Part shown: piece after piece, positions 36,907 through 45,050 of the stretch
Numbering within the stretch: position 1 is the first letter of the stretch
How the letters are laid out: every line of letters begins with the position of its first letter
Assembly (NCBI RefSeq): GCF_021728395.1
Contig: NZ_JAKKCM010000006.1
Coordinates: 1-64,000, forward strand
Reading direction: 5' to 3'
DNA: 64,000 bases
From: Vibrio sp. J1-1
Lineage (GTDB): Bacteria; Pseudomonadota; Gammaproteobacteria; Enterobacterales; Vibrionaceae
Made by a program: the position numbers and the translations under genes
Notes under the pieces: model-generated
Told to the model about the DNA's origin: nothing
The model's input: the letters and a program-made list of their open reading frames with translations, nothing else
Databases searched by the model: none

Positions 36907-38254
36907 AAACACCTTCATCCAAATTTAGCAGCACGGTAATTTCCGTCCCCAGACCAAGCTCGCTCATCAGCTCAAATTCACCACCAATAAACTCAACACG
37001 CTCCTGCATGTTTCGCAGCCCAATCCCTTGACGGTGGACCGCTTGGTTGACAACAAATCCAATACCATCGTCACGTATTAGTAATTGCAGCATATCGCCC
37101 ATTTTTTGCAAAATAACCGTCACTTTTTTCGCTTTCGCGTGCTTTTCGATGTTGTTCAATGACTCCTGAGCAACTCGGTATAAGGTGGTGGCAACTTCCG
37201 AAGTCAGTTTTTGCTTTTGGGTATCAAAGTGACTATCAATATCAATCCCGGAGTGAGAGTGAAAATCCTGTAGTAAAGTGGTGAGGGCTGCCTCCAAACC
37301 AATATCGTCCAATGCACTTGGCCTCAACTGATGGGAAATATGCCGAACTTCATTGATGGCGGTAACCAACGAGCGCTGAGATTTATCTAAGTGCTGCTTG
37401 AGGTTTTCATCTTCCAAACGATGACTCATCAGATCTAAATGGCATTTGCTAGAGACCAACAACTGATTGATGCCATCATGAAGCTCTCGCGCCAAATGTT
37501 TTTTTTCATCTTCCTGAAACATCACGGTTTTATAAGCTAACTCTTTCAGATGTTTATCTGCAAGGCGATGTTCGTGCAAGTTAATAGCAAGGGTTAATAC
37601 AATGATCACTGCAACTGTCACGACCAGAATCACAACAACCGAAAAGAATGTAGTTTCGATATTTTTGTTCACTGCCGCGCGCATATTGGCCACTTCCAGG
37701 CTAACGTCTTCAATGTACAACCCAGTACCTACCATCCACTCCCACTTCTCTAACCAACCAGCATAGCTAAGCTTTGGGACGACCTCGCCCGTCGAAGGTT
37801 TTTGCCATAAATATTGGTGAAAACCACCACCGGTTTGCGCTTGATATAACAGTGCCTCAATGAGCCGATCGCCATTTTCATCTTGGAGGCCAAGGAGGTT
37901 CTTCCCGACTAAATCAGGTTGCGCTGGGTGGACAAGGTTAGTGCCATGTTTATCGTAAGCAAAGAAATACCCATCAGAACCATAGGATAAGTGGTTTAAA
38001 ATCGCTTTTACACGGGCTTTGGCAACGTCTTCTTCAATCGTTGTGTCATTATAGATGTGGATGATGGCGTCAAAAGCAACGTCAACGGTATCCTTTAGCG
38101 CGGCTTCTTTTGACTGAATGAGGTTTTGGTGGAAAAGCTCCACTTCTCGCTGACCAAGGGTCTTAGCCTGATAGATAGAAATCCAACTGATACTGGCTGA
38201 CACCAATACCACAGGTATCAGTGTCAGCAGAATTAACTTTGCTTTGAGAGGCAT
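36899..38254 (-). CDS. NarL-family sensor histidine kinase with Cache domain
   Basis: Membrane sensor kinase of about 451 residues. It has TM1 (about 5-25), a periplasmic single Cache (Cache_2-type) domain (about 35-185, GSDGYFFAYDKHGTNLVHPAQPDLVGKNL), TM2 (about 200-222), a HisKA_3 dimerisation region with phospho-acceptor His in ARELHDGINQLL, and a HATPase domain (NNIEKHAKAKKV, DDGIGF, GIGLRNMQERV). Cache_2 domains of this kind commonly bind small carboxylates, which fits the neighbouring TRAP transporter. GGAGG six bases before ATG 38254 supports this start; a longer frame to 38323 runs into a repeat element. Confidence 0.9.
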   Translation of the reverse strand: MPLKAKLILLTLIPVVLVSASISWISIYQAKTLGQREVELFHQNLIQSKEAALKDTVDVAFDAIIHIYNDTTIEEDVAKARVKAILNHLSYGSDGYFFAYDKHGTNLVHPAQPDLVGKNLLGLQDENGDRLIEALLYQAQTGGGFHQYLWQKPSTGEVVPKLSYAGWLEKWEWMVGTGLYIEDVSLEVANMRAAVNKNIETTFFSVVVILVVTVAVIIVLTLAINLHEHRLADKHLKELAYKTVMFQEDEKKHLARELHDGINQLLVSSKCHLDLMSHRLEDENLKQHLDKSQRSLVTAINEVRHISHQLRPSALDDIGLEAALTTLLQDFHSHSGIDIDSHFDTQKQKLTSEVATTLYRVAQESLNNIEKHAKAKKVTVILQKMGDMLQLLIRDDGIGFVVNQAVHRQGIGLRNMQERVEFIGGEFELMSELGLGTEITVLLNLDEGVYG

Positions 38255-38291
38255 CCCTTCCCTCCATGAAACGCTGCTCCAAGCGTCAACG

Positions 38292-38455
38292 TATAATACC
38301 AATCGTAGTAAATAACTGGTCATTCTAGCTTGTCAAAATACTCGATAACTGCGTTACAATTTTTGACTGTAGAATAACTACTTATCGAAAAATTGTGCCT
38401 TATCCTCAAGCATTTTTTCTATGCTGCTTCTGACCACTTACTGTAATGGGTATAG
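38292..38455. repeat. ERIC-like Vibrio intergenic inverted-repeat element
   Basis: About 164 bp with imperfect terminal inverted repeats: the left end TATAATACCAATCGTAGTAA...CTGGTCA is matched by the reverse complement of the right end (TGACCACTTACTGTAATGGGTATA). The interior is AT-rich. Its ends resemble repeats I remember between many Vibrio genes. It fills most of the space between the sensor kinase and dctM. A mobile non-coding (MITE-like) origin is inferred. Confidence 0.6.
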
Positions 38456-38510
38456 GCAGCTTAACAACATGTTTCAAAAGGTGGAATCTCTCAGGTCACA
38501 AAACCTCCTT

Positions 38511-39797
38511 TTAGCCCATACCGTAAAAGCTAGGGAAGAACAAAAGTGACGCAAGTACGACTATTTGAATAGCGATAAACGGCATCACACCCTTATAGAT
38601 ATCCCGTGTTGTTACACCAGTTGGCGCAACCCCTTTTAAGTAGAACAAACTAAAACCAAAAGGTGGGGTTAGAAAAGAGGTCTGTAAGTTCATTGCAACC
38701 AAAATCGCAAACCACGTCATATTAATACCTAGCAGCTCAGCGACTGGCGCAAGGATAGGAACGATAATGAAACAGATTTCGACGAAATCGATAAAGAAAC
38801 CCAGAATCAAAATGACAAGCATGGTGATGATTAGGAAGCCCCATTTTTCGCCCGGAATATTCAGCATCCACTCTTCTACTAAGTAATCACCACCAGTGTA
38901 AGTAAAGGCCATAGAGAAGGCGGTCGCGCCAAGTAATATGGCAAATACCATTGCAGTGACTTTTACCGTCTCTTTCGAAGCATCATAAACCATCGTCCAA
39001 CTAAACTGCTTGTACAACACAGCAAGGACAATCGCGCCTGCACCACCCAATGCCGCCGATTCTGTTGGCGTGGCAACACCTGCGAAAATAGAACCTAATA
39101 CCACAATGATTAGGGCTAGTGGCGGCAGCACCGCTTTTAGTGCACTAATGACTTCTTCTTTGCGGCTAACAAATTCATCACGCTCAATAGGCTGAGCCGC
39201 GCCCGGATTCAATTTTGCGTAAATAAGGATATATATTACGTACGCAGCCACCAAAGTAATACCCGGCCATATTGCCGCTTGGAATAGGTCACCGACAGGC
39301 ACTCCTAATACATCCCCCAACAGGATCAGCACGATGGAAGGAGGAATGATTTGTCCTAACGTACCTGACGCACAGATGGTGCCACACGCTAGGCCTTTGT
39401 CATAATTGTACTTTAACATCACTGGCAGTGAGATCAGTCCCATCGCTACCACTGATGCGCCAACAACACCTGTCGATGCGGCAAGTAATGCACCGACTAA
39501 TACCGTAGAGATCGCGATACCACCACGAACCCCACCAAACAGGCGCCCCATTGATTCTAATAACTGCTCTGCGAGCTTTGTTTTTTGTAGGACAAGCCCC
39601 ATAAACACAAATAGTGGCACGGCCATTAGCACCGTATTTTGCATAATCGATTGAATACGGTATGGCATAAAGGCAAACATTTCTATGCCTTCCGCCCAAA
39701 CACCAAAAATCAGCGCAATGCCGCCAAATGTAAAAGCAACAGGGAAACCCAGAAGTAGCGCAAATAACGCTACAAAAAACATGACTATACCGATCAT
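38511..39797 (-). CDS. dctM: TRAP transporter large permease DctM
   Basis: Large membrane subunit of a tripartite ATP-independent periplasmic transporter; 428 residues with about twelve helices, energised by a Na+ gradient. Recognisable DctM features include GFPVAFTFGGIALIFG, GLVGASVVAMGLISLPVML and SGTLGQIIPPSIVLILLGD. It follows dctQ by 12 bp with AAAAGG before its ATG. The DctP protein upstream in the operon delivers substrate. Confidence 0.93.
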   Translation of the reverse strand: MIGIVMFFVALFALLLGFPVAFTFGGIALIFGVWAEGIEMFAFMPYRIQSIMQNTVLMAVPLFVFMGLVLQKTKLAEQLLESMGRLFGGVRGGIAISTVLVGALLAASTGVVGASVVAMGLISLPVMLKYNYDKGLACGTICASGTLGQIIPPSIVLILLGDVLGVPVGDLFQAAIWPGITLVAAYVIYILIYAKLNPGAAQPIERDEFVSRKEEVISALKAVLPPLALIIVVLGSIFAGVATPTESAALGGAGAIVLAVLYKQFSWTMVYDASKETVKVTAMVFAILLGATAFSMAFTYTGGDYLVEEWMLNIPGEKWGFLIITMLVILILGFFIDFVEICFIIVPILAPVAELLGINMTWFAILVAMNLQTSFLTPPFGFSLFYLKGVAPTGVTTRDIYKGVMPFIAIQIVVLASLLFFPSFYGMG

Positions 39798-39809
39798 AAT
39801 AACTTCCTT

Positions 39810-40349
39810 TTACGACTTACCGCTTTTGCCGGCATAGATAAGATAAGGATTAACGATTTTATTGATTGAGTGCAGTAGCAAACCGATACCACTCACCGCC
39901 ATGAAAAAGAACGATAATGGGATCATTGCCTTGATGATCCAACGATAAGGCAAACCACCAGGGTCTCCAGATGTTTCCCCTAACGCGTAACTTTCTTTGG
40001 CAAAGTCAATACCAAACCAAGCGACCAATAAGCAAAAAGGAAGTAGGAAAAGTAACGTGCCTATCATGTCGATGATCGATTGCGCTTTGTAAGACAACCG
40101 TTCATAGAAGATGTCGACTCGAACGTGACCGCCAGATTTGATGGCGTAAGGTACACCCAGCAGAAAGACTGAGGCAAACAGGTGCCATTCCATTTCCTGA
40201 AAGGCGATCGAAACATCGTTGAACACGTAGCGCATGACAACGTCGTATACCACATTCAGTAGCAGTAAGATGAAGAGGATGCTGGACAACCACCCCAAAA
40301 AATCACTGAAGCGGTTAAACATCCGCTCAATATAAATAAGGCTTCTCAT
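39810..40349 (-). CDS. dctQ: TRAP transporter small permease DctQ
   Basis: Small four-helix membrane subunit of the TRAP system (179 residues). The N-terminal helix (LGWLSSILFILLLLNVVYDVVMRYVFN) and EMEWHLFASVFLLGVPYAIKSGGHVRVDIFYERL are typical of DctQ. It is co-transcribed with dctM and follows dctP after 119 bp containing stem-loops. GGAG lies upstream of the ATG. Confidence 0.92.
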   Translation of the reverse strand: MRSLIYIERMFNRFSDFLGWLSSILFILLLLNVVYDVVMRYVFNDVSIAFQEMEWHLFASVFLLGVPYAIKSGGHVRVDIFYERLSYKAQSIIDMIGTLLFLLPFCLLVAWFGIDFAKESYALGETSGDPGGLPYRWIIKAMIPLSFFFMAVSGIGLLLHSINKIVNPYLIYAGKSGKS

Positions 40350-40376
40350 TCCTGACTCCGTGGAACGTATGGTTGA

Positions 40377-40396
40377 GCTCCGCTAAAACGCGGAGC
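40377..40396 (-). promoter_or_regulatory. intercistronic stem-loop between dctP and dctQ
   Basis: GCTCCGC / GCGGAGC with a 6-nt loop and no T-run. A second stem (TTGGGC / GCCCAA near 40410-40435) lies closer to dctP. Such structures commonly protect the mRNA of the abundant binding protein from 3' decay. Confidence 0.5.
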
Positions 40397-40468
40397 ATTT
40401 TATTATGCGTTTTTCTTGGGCTTCACTGGCCGCCCAAACCACGCAGGCTTGGGCAGCCTACTCACGTA

Positions 40469-41557
40469 TTAGTCAGTTTGACTGTTTAGATACGCTCGTT
40501 GTGAGATGTTAGTCCATTGACGAACTTGCTCCATGTAGGCAGCCTGAGACTCTTGTATCTCTTTGGCTAAAGCATCTTCTTCTGCGTGTTTTTTCAGAAG
40601 ACGATCATTCGCTTCTTTCATTGCCGCCATAACTTCAGGTGGGAAGTCTTTTACTTCTACGTTCGGGTATTCTGACTTAATCGTCGCCCAGTTTTTTCCA
40701 CTTTCGTGTTTAGACTGGGTGTACATATCGTAAGCGGATGCTTTCATTGCTACTTTTAAAATCGCTTTCAGATCATCAGGTAGCTTTTCCCAAGTACGCT
40801 TGTTGACTAGGAACTGAAGCTCTGTCGCAGGCTCATGCCAACCTGTGTAGTAGTAAGGTGCAATTTTGTGAAAGCCCATGCGAAGGTCTAGAGAAGGACC
40901 AACCCACTCAAGTGCATCAATGGTGCGACGCTCAAGAGAGGTGTAGAGCTCGCCCGGAGCAATATTGGTTGGTTTTGCGCCCAATTCGGCCAAGATTTCT
41001 CCGGCAAATCCAGGGATACGCATTTTCAGACCTTGAAGGTCATCCAATGTTTTGATTTCTTTTTGAAACCACCCCCCCATTTGAGTATCAGTGTTACCAC
41101 CAGGGAAGGACATCAGGTTATGAGGAGCGTACACTTTTTCCATCAGTTCCATACCACCACCGTAGTAGAACCAAGCATACTGTTCTGTAGGCAACATACC
41201 GAAAGGCATTGAAGTAAAGTAGAGTGTGTTAGGGACTTTGCCTTTCCAGTAATAAGACGCTGAATGGCCTAAGTCGTATTGACCTGATTTGACCATGTCA
41301 AACACACCAAAAGGTGCTTTGTGTTTGTTCGCTGAGTCAATACGGATTTGTAGACGACCGTTTGACATTTCTTCTGCCATTTTAGCCATATTTTTCGTGG
41401 TATCGCCGAAGATAGGAAAGTTAGGTCCCCATGTTTCTGCAAGTTTCAGGCGGTAGACTTTCTCTGCAGCATTTACAGAAGTTGCGGCAAATGCCATCGC
41501 GGCAACCACAGCGGTAGTTTTCAGCACTCTTTTAAGAGATTTTTGGATCAAACTCAT
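40469..41557 (-). CDS. dctP: TRAP substrate-binding protein DctP, TakP-like
   Basis: Periplasmic solute receptor, 362 residues, with a signal peptide cleaved after about residue 30 (SVNA-AE). The start YRLKLAETWGPNFPIFGD and the conserved RMPG/Arg region (LKMRIPGFAGEILAELGAKPTNIAPGELYTSLERRTIDALEWVGP) identify the TRAP family. The DALEWVGP stretch resembles the alpha-keto-acid-binding TakP group, which dimerises. A 2-oxo acid such as pyruvate is therefore a reasonable but unproven substrate. First gene of dctPQM. AAGGA before the ATG supports the start. Confidence 0.9.
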   Translation of the reverse strand: MSLIQKSLKRVLKTTAVVAAMAFAATSVNAAEKVYRLKLAETWGPNFPIFGDTTKNMAKMAEEMSNGRLQIRIDSANKHKAPFGVFDMVKSGQYDLGHSASYYWKGKVPNTLYFTSMPFGMLPTEQYAWFYYGGGMELMEKVYAPHNLMSFPGGNTDTQMGGWFQKEIKTLDDLQGLKMRIPGFAGEILAELGAKPTNIAPGELYTSLERRTIDALEWVGPSLDLRMGFHKIAPYYYTGWHEPATELQFLVNKRTWEKLPDDLKAILKVAMKASAYDMYTQSKHESGKNWATIKSEYPNVEVKDFPPEVMAAMKEANDRLLKKHAEEDALAKEIQESQAAYMEQVRQWTNISQRAYLNSQTD

Positions 41558-42020
41558 CGTTCACGTCCTTTGTCACCAAGGTTATTGTTATCATCCATTT
41601 CACAAGGATTTGTATTACACCAAGTAACGAACAATGTGCTTTTCTAAAGTTGTCCTCTTAAAATAACGCAGCATCATTTGAGTTACAGGGCGTAACTTGA
41701 TGCTAAAGATGTATCAATAATGTTGATTCTGAAATCGGCAGGAACACGCAATTTTTAGTGCTTATTCCTCATACACTAGCTATTGGTAGTACGTATTTAT
41801 ACGTAGGTCATTCACCAACCAAAATTTCAATACACAATAAAACAGTAACTTAAGATGATTTTAAAGCGGTTAAAAGCTGAAAACTACGTAAGTGTTATCT
41901 TCCCAAAAAATTTACAAATTACTTAAAGAATTGTGACAATTGCCAATTTAACGTTGCTAGACTTACCGAAGAAGGAACAGAAATACGAAGGTAACGGGAC
42001 TTTAGGTCGCTCGGTAAAAA
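41558..42020. promoter_or_regulatory. dctP upstream region with TACGTA palindrome
   Basis: 463 bases with no convincing gene. A perfect palindrome TACGTATTTATACGTA lies at 41790-41805, about 233 bp upstream of dctP. It could be an operator for the NarL-type regulator of the neighbouring two-component system. Elsewhere the region is AT-rich with no clear promoter hexamers. Confidence 0.4.
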
Positions 42021-42046
42021 AATACCCCGACGATGGTCGGGGTATT
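42021..42046 (-). terminator. rho-independent terminator of the Ala/Lys-rich protein gene
   Basis: Perfect stem AATACCCCGAC / GTCGGGGTATT with loop GATG, followed on the minus strand by TTTTTT. Confidence 0.92.
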
Positions 42047-42082
42047 AGAGAGCGGTATCTTAATAAGATCGACGACTTAAAA

Positions 42083-42484
42083 CTAAATCGCTTTATAGAT
42101 AACTTTGTTACCTGCCAATTGCTCTTTTTGAACTAGGTTTTCTTCAAGAAGCTTCTTCAGAGCGCCAGTTGCCCATGATGCTGCTTTAGTGTCTTCTTGA
42201 CCTGCAGCAAGGCCGATGCCTTTAGGGTTAATACCGTCCGCATTTGCGACAACAATATCTAGCACTTGTTGCTGTTTTGGAGTTAGCGCAACTTCTACTG
42301 TTTTCGCTACAGCTACTTTCTTCTCAGCTACTACTTTCTCCGCAACAGCTTTCTCAGTAACAGAAGGTGCTGCTTTTTCAGCAACAGGCTTCGCTGCTTT
42401 TTGTACTGCAGCAATGTTTGCTACTGTCGCTTTAATGCGTTTTTGCAATTTCATTTGCACTTTACGCTTATGAGCAAGTCTCAT
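42083..42484 (-). CDS. Ala/Lys-rich protein with C-terminal winged-helix-like domain
   Basis: A 133-residue basic protein. Residues 1-65 are Ala/Lys/Val/Glu-rich low-complexity with AEK-type repeats, like histone H1-type tails. Residues about 68-133 (LTPKQQQVLDIVVANADGINPKGIGLAAGQ...ATGALKKLLEENLVQKEQLAGNKVIYK) look like a small winged-helix DNA-binding domain. A DNA-binding or nucleoid role is inferred; no name is known to me. GGAG nine bases before the ATG supports the start. The gene is monocistronic with a strong terminator. Confidence 0.75.
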   Translation of the reverse strand: MRLAHKRKVQMKLQKRIKATVANIAAVQKAAKPVAEKAAPSVTEKAVAEKVVAEKKVAVAKTVEVALTPKQQQVLDIVVANADGINPKGIGLAAGQEDTKAASWATGALKKLLEENLVQKEQLAGNKVIYKAI

Positions 42485-42820
42485 TGAATATGTCTCCAGT
42501 TCACTGCATCTCAGCAGGGATGAAAATTTGAAGCGCGTTTTATACCAAAATTCGCAAGCAATTTGTAGGTTTTAGCGCCGAAACGCGATGAAAAATGCGC
42601 TCAAAACGCAGAGCGTCTAGAATTTATACAGATAATTTGTGAACTGTTTTATTGAATACTGGGTATAAAAACAGAGGTTTTTTATCCACCAAGTGCAATT
42701 TATTTCACAATTGCAAAATGAAGTAATCGCACCTCAATTAGCCTAGAAACCAAGTTAAATTAGATCGTGATTGCCGGGAAAGCACTTGGGTATTTTTGTT
42801 GAATCAATGAGGTTAAAAGC
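42485..42820. promoter_or_regulatory. divergent intergenic region, 336 bases
   Basis: Separates the Ala/Lys-rich protein gene from the DUF2982-like gene. It is AT-rich, with no ORF, hairpin or repeat that I can support. It presumably holds the two divergent promoters. Confidence 0.4.
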
Positions 42821-43501
42821 ATGGAAACGCTACATCTCACAAACTCACATTTTAAGCCTGGATCTGTTCTTACCCGAATAACCTTGTTTGTTGTCGCTCT
42901 GATAACTTTGTTTCTGGTTTTGATATCACCTGGCTGGAAGCAGGCTATATTGTCTGTAATATTAATGGCGGCTATTGTCGGGTTTGCAGTAATGATGATT
43001 AAGAAAAGCCAAGTTTCATTTACGCTAACCGCAACCCACTTTCAACAACACCTTTTTAAAGGTGGCTGGGTCGTTCGCTGGTGCAATATTGAATCGATAG
43101 GTATTTGTAGCTATCAACAAGATGGATGGTACCAGCCACTGCCTTGGATTGGCGTACGTTTAAAACACTATTCTCCCTACCTTGATGCGATTTGTCCTCG
43201 CATAGCAACAGAAATCCTCCTAAGCCAGCGTGCGCTCCTGTATTTAGGGGCCAAACAAAATCAATGTGAAGAAAAGTTTGAAGATATGGTGCTAGACCCA
43301 AGGCCATACCTGAGTAGTGAGGGAAAGCATTACGATGGCTTACTAGCAATTCTCGCGAACAGGATGAAGTACCAGCGAGATTTTTATGGTTATGACGTGT
43401 TTATCTCAGTCAGTGATTTGGATAGGGAAGCCGAAGACTTTGTCGGGTTAACTCGACGGTATTTAGCTGCCGCCGAGCCAGACTTACTCGAGAAAAAGTA
43501 G
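42821..43501 (+). CDS. DUF2982-like membrane-anchored protein
   Basis: A 226-residue protein with two N-terminal helices (about 18-37 and 40-60) and a cytoplasmic remainder resembling a PH-like region (SFTLTATHFQQHLFKGGWVVRWCNIESIGIC). It fits the DUF2982 family of Vibrio/Shewanella proteins from recall; function is unknown. GAGG eight bases before the ATG supports the start. It stands alone, converging on gloC. Confidence 0.65.
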   Translation: METLHLTNSHFKPGSVLTRITLFVVALITLFLVLISPGWKQAILSVILMAAIVGFAVMMIKKSQVSFTLTATHFQQHLFKGGWVVRWCNIESIGICSYQQDGWYQPLPWIGVRLKHYSPYLDAICPRIATEILLSQRALLYLGAKQNQCEEKFEDMVLDPRPYLSSEGKHYDGLLAILANRMKYQRDFYGYDVFISVSDLDREAEDFVGLTRRYLAAAEPDLLEKK

Positions 43502-43558
43502 CTTTATGCTCCCCGAGTCAGCCATTAAATTACCCGATATTTTCCGAAACAGAACTCG

Positions 43559-44215
43559 CTAATAGAGCGGCATCTCATCGGCAACAAATGGGTTGGTTTT
43601 ACGTTCATGACCAAAGGTAGATTGTGGGCCGTGACCTGGAATGAAGGTAACATCGTTACCAAGTGGCCAGAGCTTCTCTTTGATCGACGTGATCAAAGTA
43701 TTGAAATCACCTTGAGGAAAATCTGTACGACCAACACTACCGTTAAACAGGACATCACCCACAAATGCTACGCGAGCTTCTTCACTGTATAACACGACAT
43801 GACCTGGCGTATGACCCGGAGTATGGATCACCTTCAGCGCTTGGTTACCAAATGTGACAGTGTCACCATCATCAAGCCATTGATCAGGTTCAAAAGCTTC
43901 AGTTAGCGGGAAGCCAAACATTTTGCTTTGCCCTTCTAAGCCTTGTAACCAGAAATTGTCCGCTTTATGAGGACCAACAACTTTTTTTCCACCAAGCAAA
44001 GCCGACAGTGGCTGAGTACCACCAACATGATCTAGGTGACCGTGTGTCAAAACCAATTGAACGACATCAACACCTAACTCTTTGACTAACGCAGCAAGCT
44101 GCTTCTCATCACCGCCTGGGTCAACCACGATGCCTTTCATCGTTTCATCACACCAGACAATAGAACAGTTTTGAGAAAAAGCTGTCACCGGGACAATTTG
44201 GTATTTAAGAGCCAT
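43559..44215 (-). CDS. gloC: metallo-beta-lactamase fold hydrolase GloC (YcbL-like glyoxalase II)
   Basis: Zinc hydrolase that cleaves S-lactoylglutathione, the type II glyoxalase II branch. The metal motif THGHLDHVGG (about 58-67) and downstream ligands HTPGHTPGH, FVGDVLF and FIPGHGP are intact. The 218 residues match YcbL/GloC. With the ycbK- and ldtD-like genes just upstream on the same strand it repeats the E. coli ldtD-ycbK-gloC-aspC order, though separately promoted here. Confidence 0.9.
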   Translation of the reverse strand: MALKYQIVPVTAFSQNCSIVWCDETMKGIVVDPGGDEKQLAALVKELGVDVVQLVLTHGHLDHVGGTQPLSALLGGKKVVGPHKADNFWLQGLEGQSKMFGFPLTEAFEPDQWLDDGDTVTFGNQALKVIHTPGHTPGHVVLYSEEARVAFVGDVLFNGSVGRTDFPQGDFNTLITSIKEKLWPLGNDVTFIPGHGPQSTFGHERKTNPFVADEMPLY

Positions 44216-44329
44216 GGATAACCTATCACCACATAAATGTTGTTAAAACTGCCGCAACTATGACACTAAGCCTAAGTGACTTCAAGACTTGTAAAAGCCA
44301 TGCAACTCGTGATTCTTAGGCAATCGCAA

Positions 44330-44878
44330 CTACCAAGAGCGAACCGCTCCAGTGTCAATGTGAACGAAGTTACTGCCCGGGTAGTAGCCAACGCCACCCG
44401 CTTTCAGGCTTAACGCGGCATCACGTACGGTGGACAAATTTACCCCGTCTAAACGAAAATCGATGGCTTTACCTTCCATGTGAAGACTTTTCTTGGCCAC
44501 GCCAGAAGATCTATTGCGTAATTTAGAGTTCGTCTTTGGTGAACGATAACCAGAGATCACAATAACTTCTGACTCCGTACCAATGAGCTTTTGAATTTGG
44601 CTAATCTGGTCGAACAAACGGCGATCCATTGGAAAAGCTTCATTACGTCTATAGTCGCGACAGAACTGATCTAACCTTTTTAACTCACTTTTTACGTACC
44701 CACTTCCATCGAAGTAGCACGTTTCTAATTGCTCTCCAGTATTCAGGTTATTCATCGCTAGTACGCGAGGTTCATCGGGGAGTGATGCCCATGAAAAAGT
44801 TGGCATTGTAGACGCCAAGACAACACCGCCAGTGGTCATTTTAAGAAAATCACGACGGGAAAAGTTACGACTTACCAT
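44330..44878 (-). CDS. YcbK-like DUF882 protein with Tat signal
   Basis: Probable murein-related peptidase-fold protein exported by the Tat pathway. The N-terminus carries SRRDFLKMTTGG followed by a hydrophobic stretch. The mature part resembles the M15-like DUF882 domain: VISGYRSPKTN, KKSLHMEGKAIDFRLDG (metal-type His and Asp) and GGVGYYPGSNFVHIDTG. ATG 44878 puts the twin arginines near residue 7-8; a start 13 codons earlier (44917) would leave a long pre-Tat segment. Lies between gloC and the L,D-transpeptidase, as in E. coli. Confidence 0.87.
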   Translation of the reverse strand: MVSRNFSRRDFLKMTTGGVVLASTMPTFSWASLPDEPRVLAMNNLNTGEQLETCYFDGSGYVKSELKRLDQFCRDYRRNEAFPMDRRLFDQISQIQKLIGTESEVIVISGYRSPKTNSKLRNRSSGVAKKSLHMEGKAIDFRLDGVNLSTVRDAALSLKAGGVGYYPGSNFVHIDTGAVRSW

Positions 44879-45050
44879 ATAGAAATACTGCTCAAAAACT
44901 ACACGAAAGTCGGACATTAACCAAACTTGCGCATTTCGTCAAACGCGCGAGTCAGTCTGGAAAGTCCTAATTGACGATATTGGATGGTTTACTGATTGAA
45001 CGAAAAGTAGATTTTCTAGAATGTAAATTTACTTAAAGTTTTTTATGCCA

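Noticed and set aside
38255..38323. Longer start for the histidine kinase (38323)
   Set aside because: The extra codons run into the ERIC-like repeat, and ATG 38254 has a well-spaced GGAGG.
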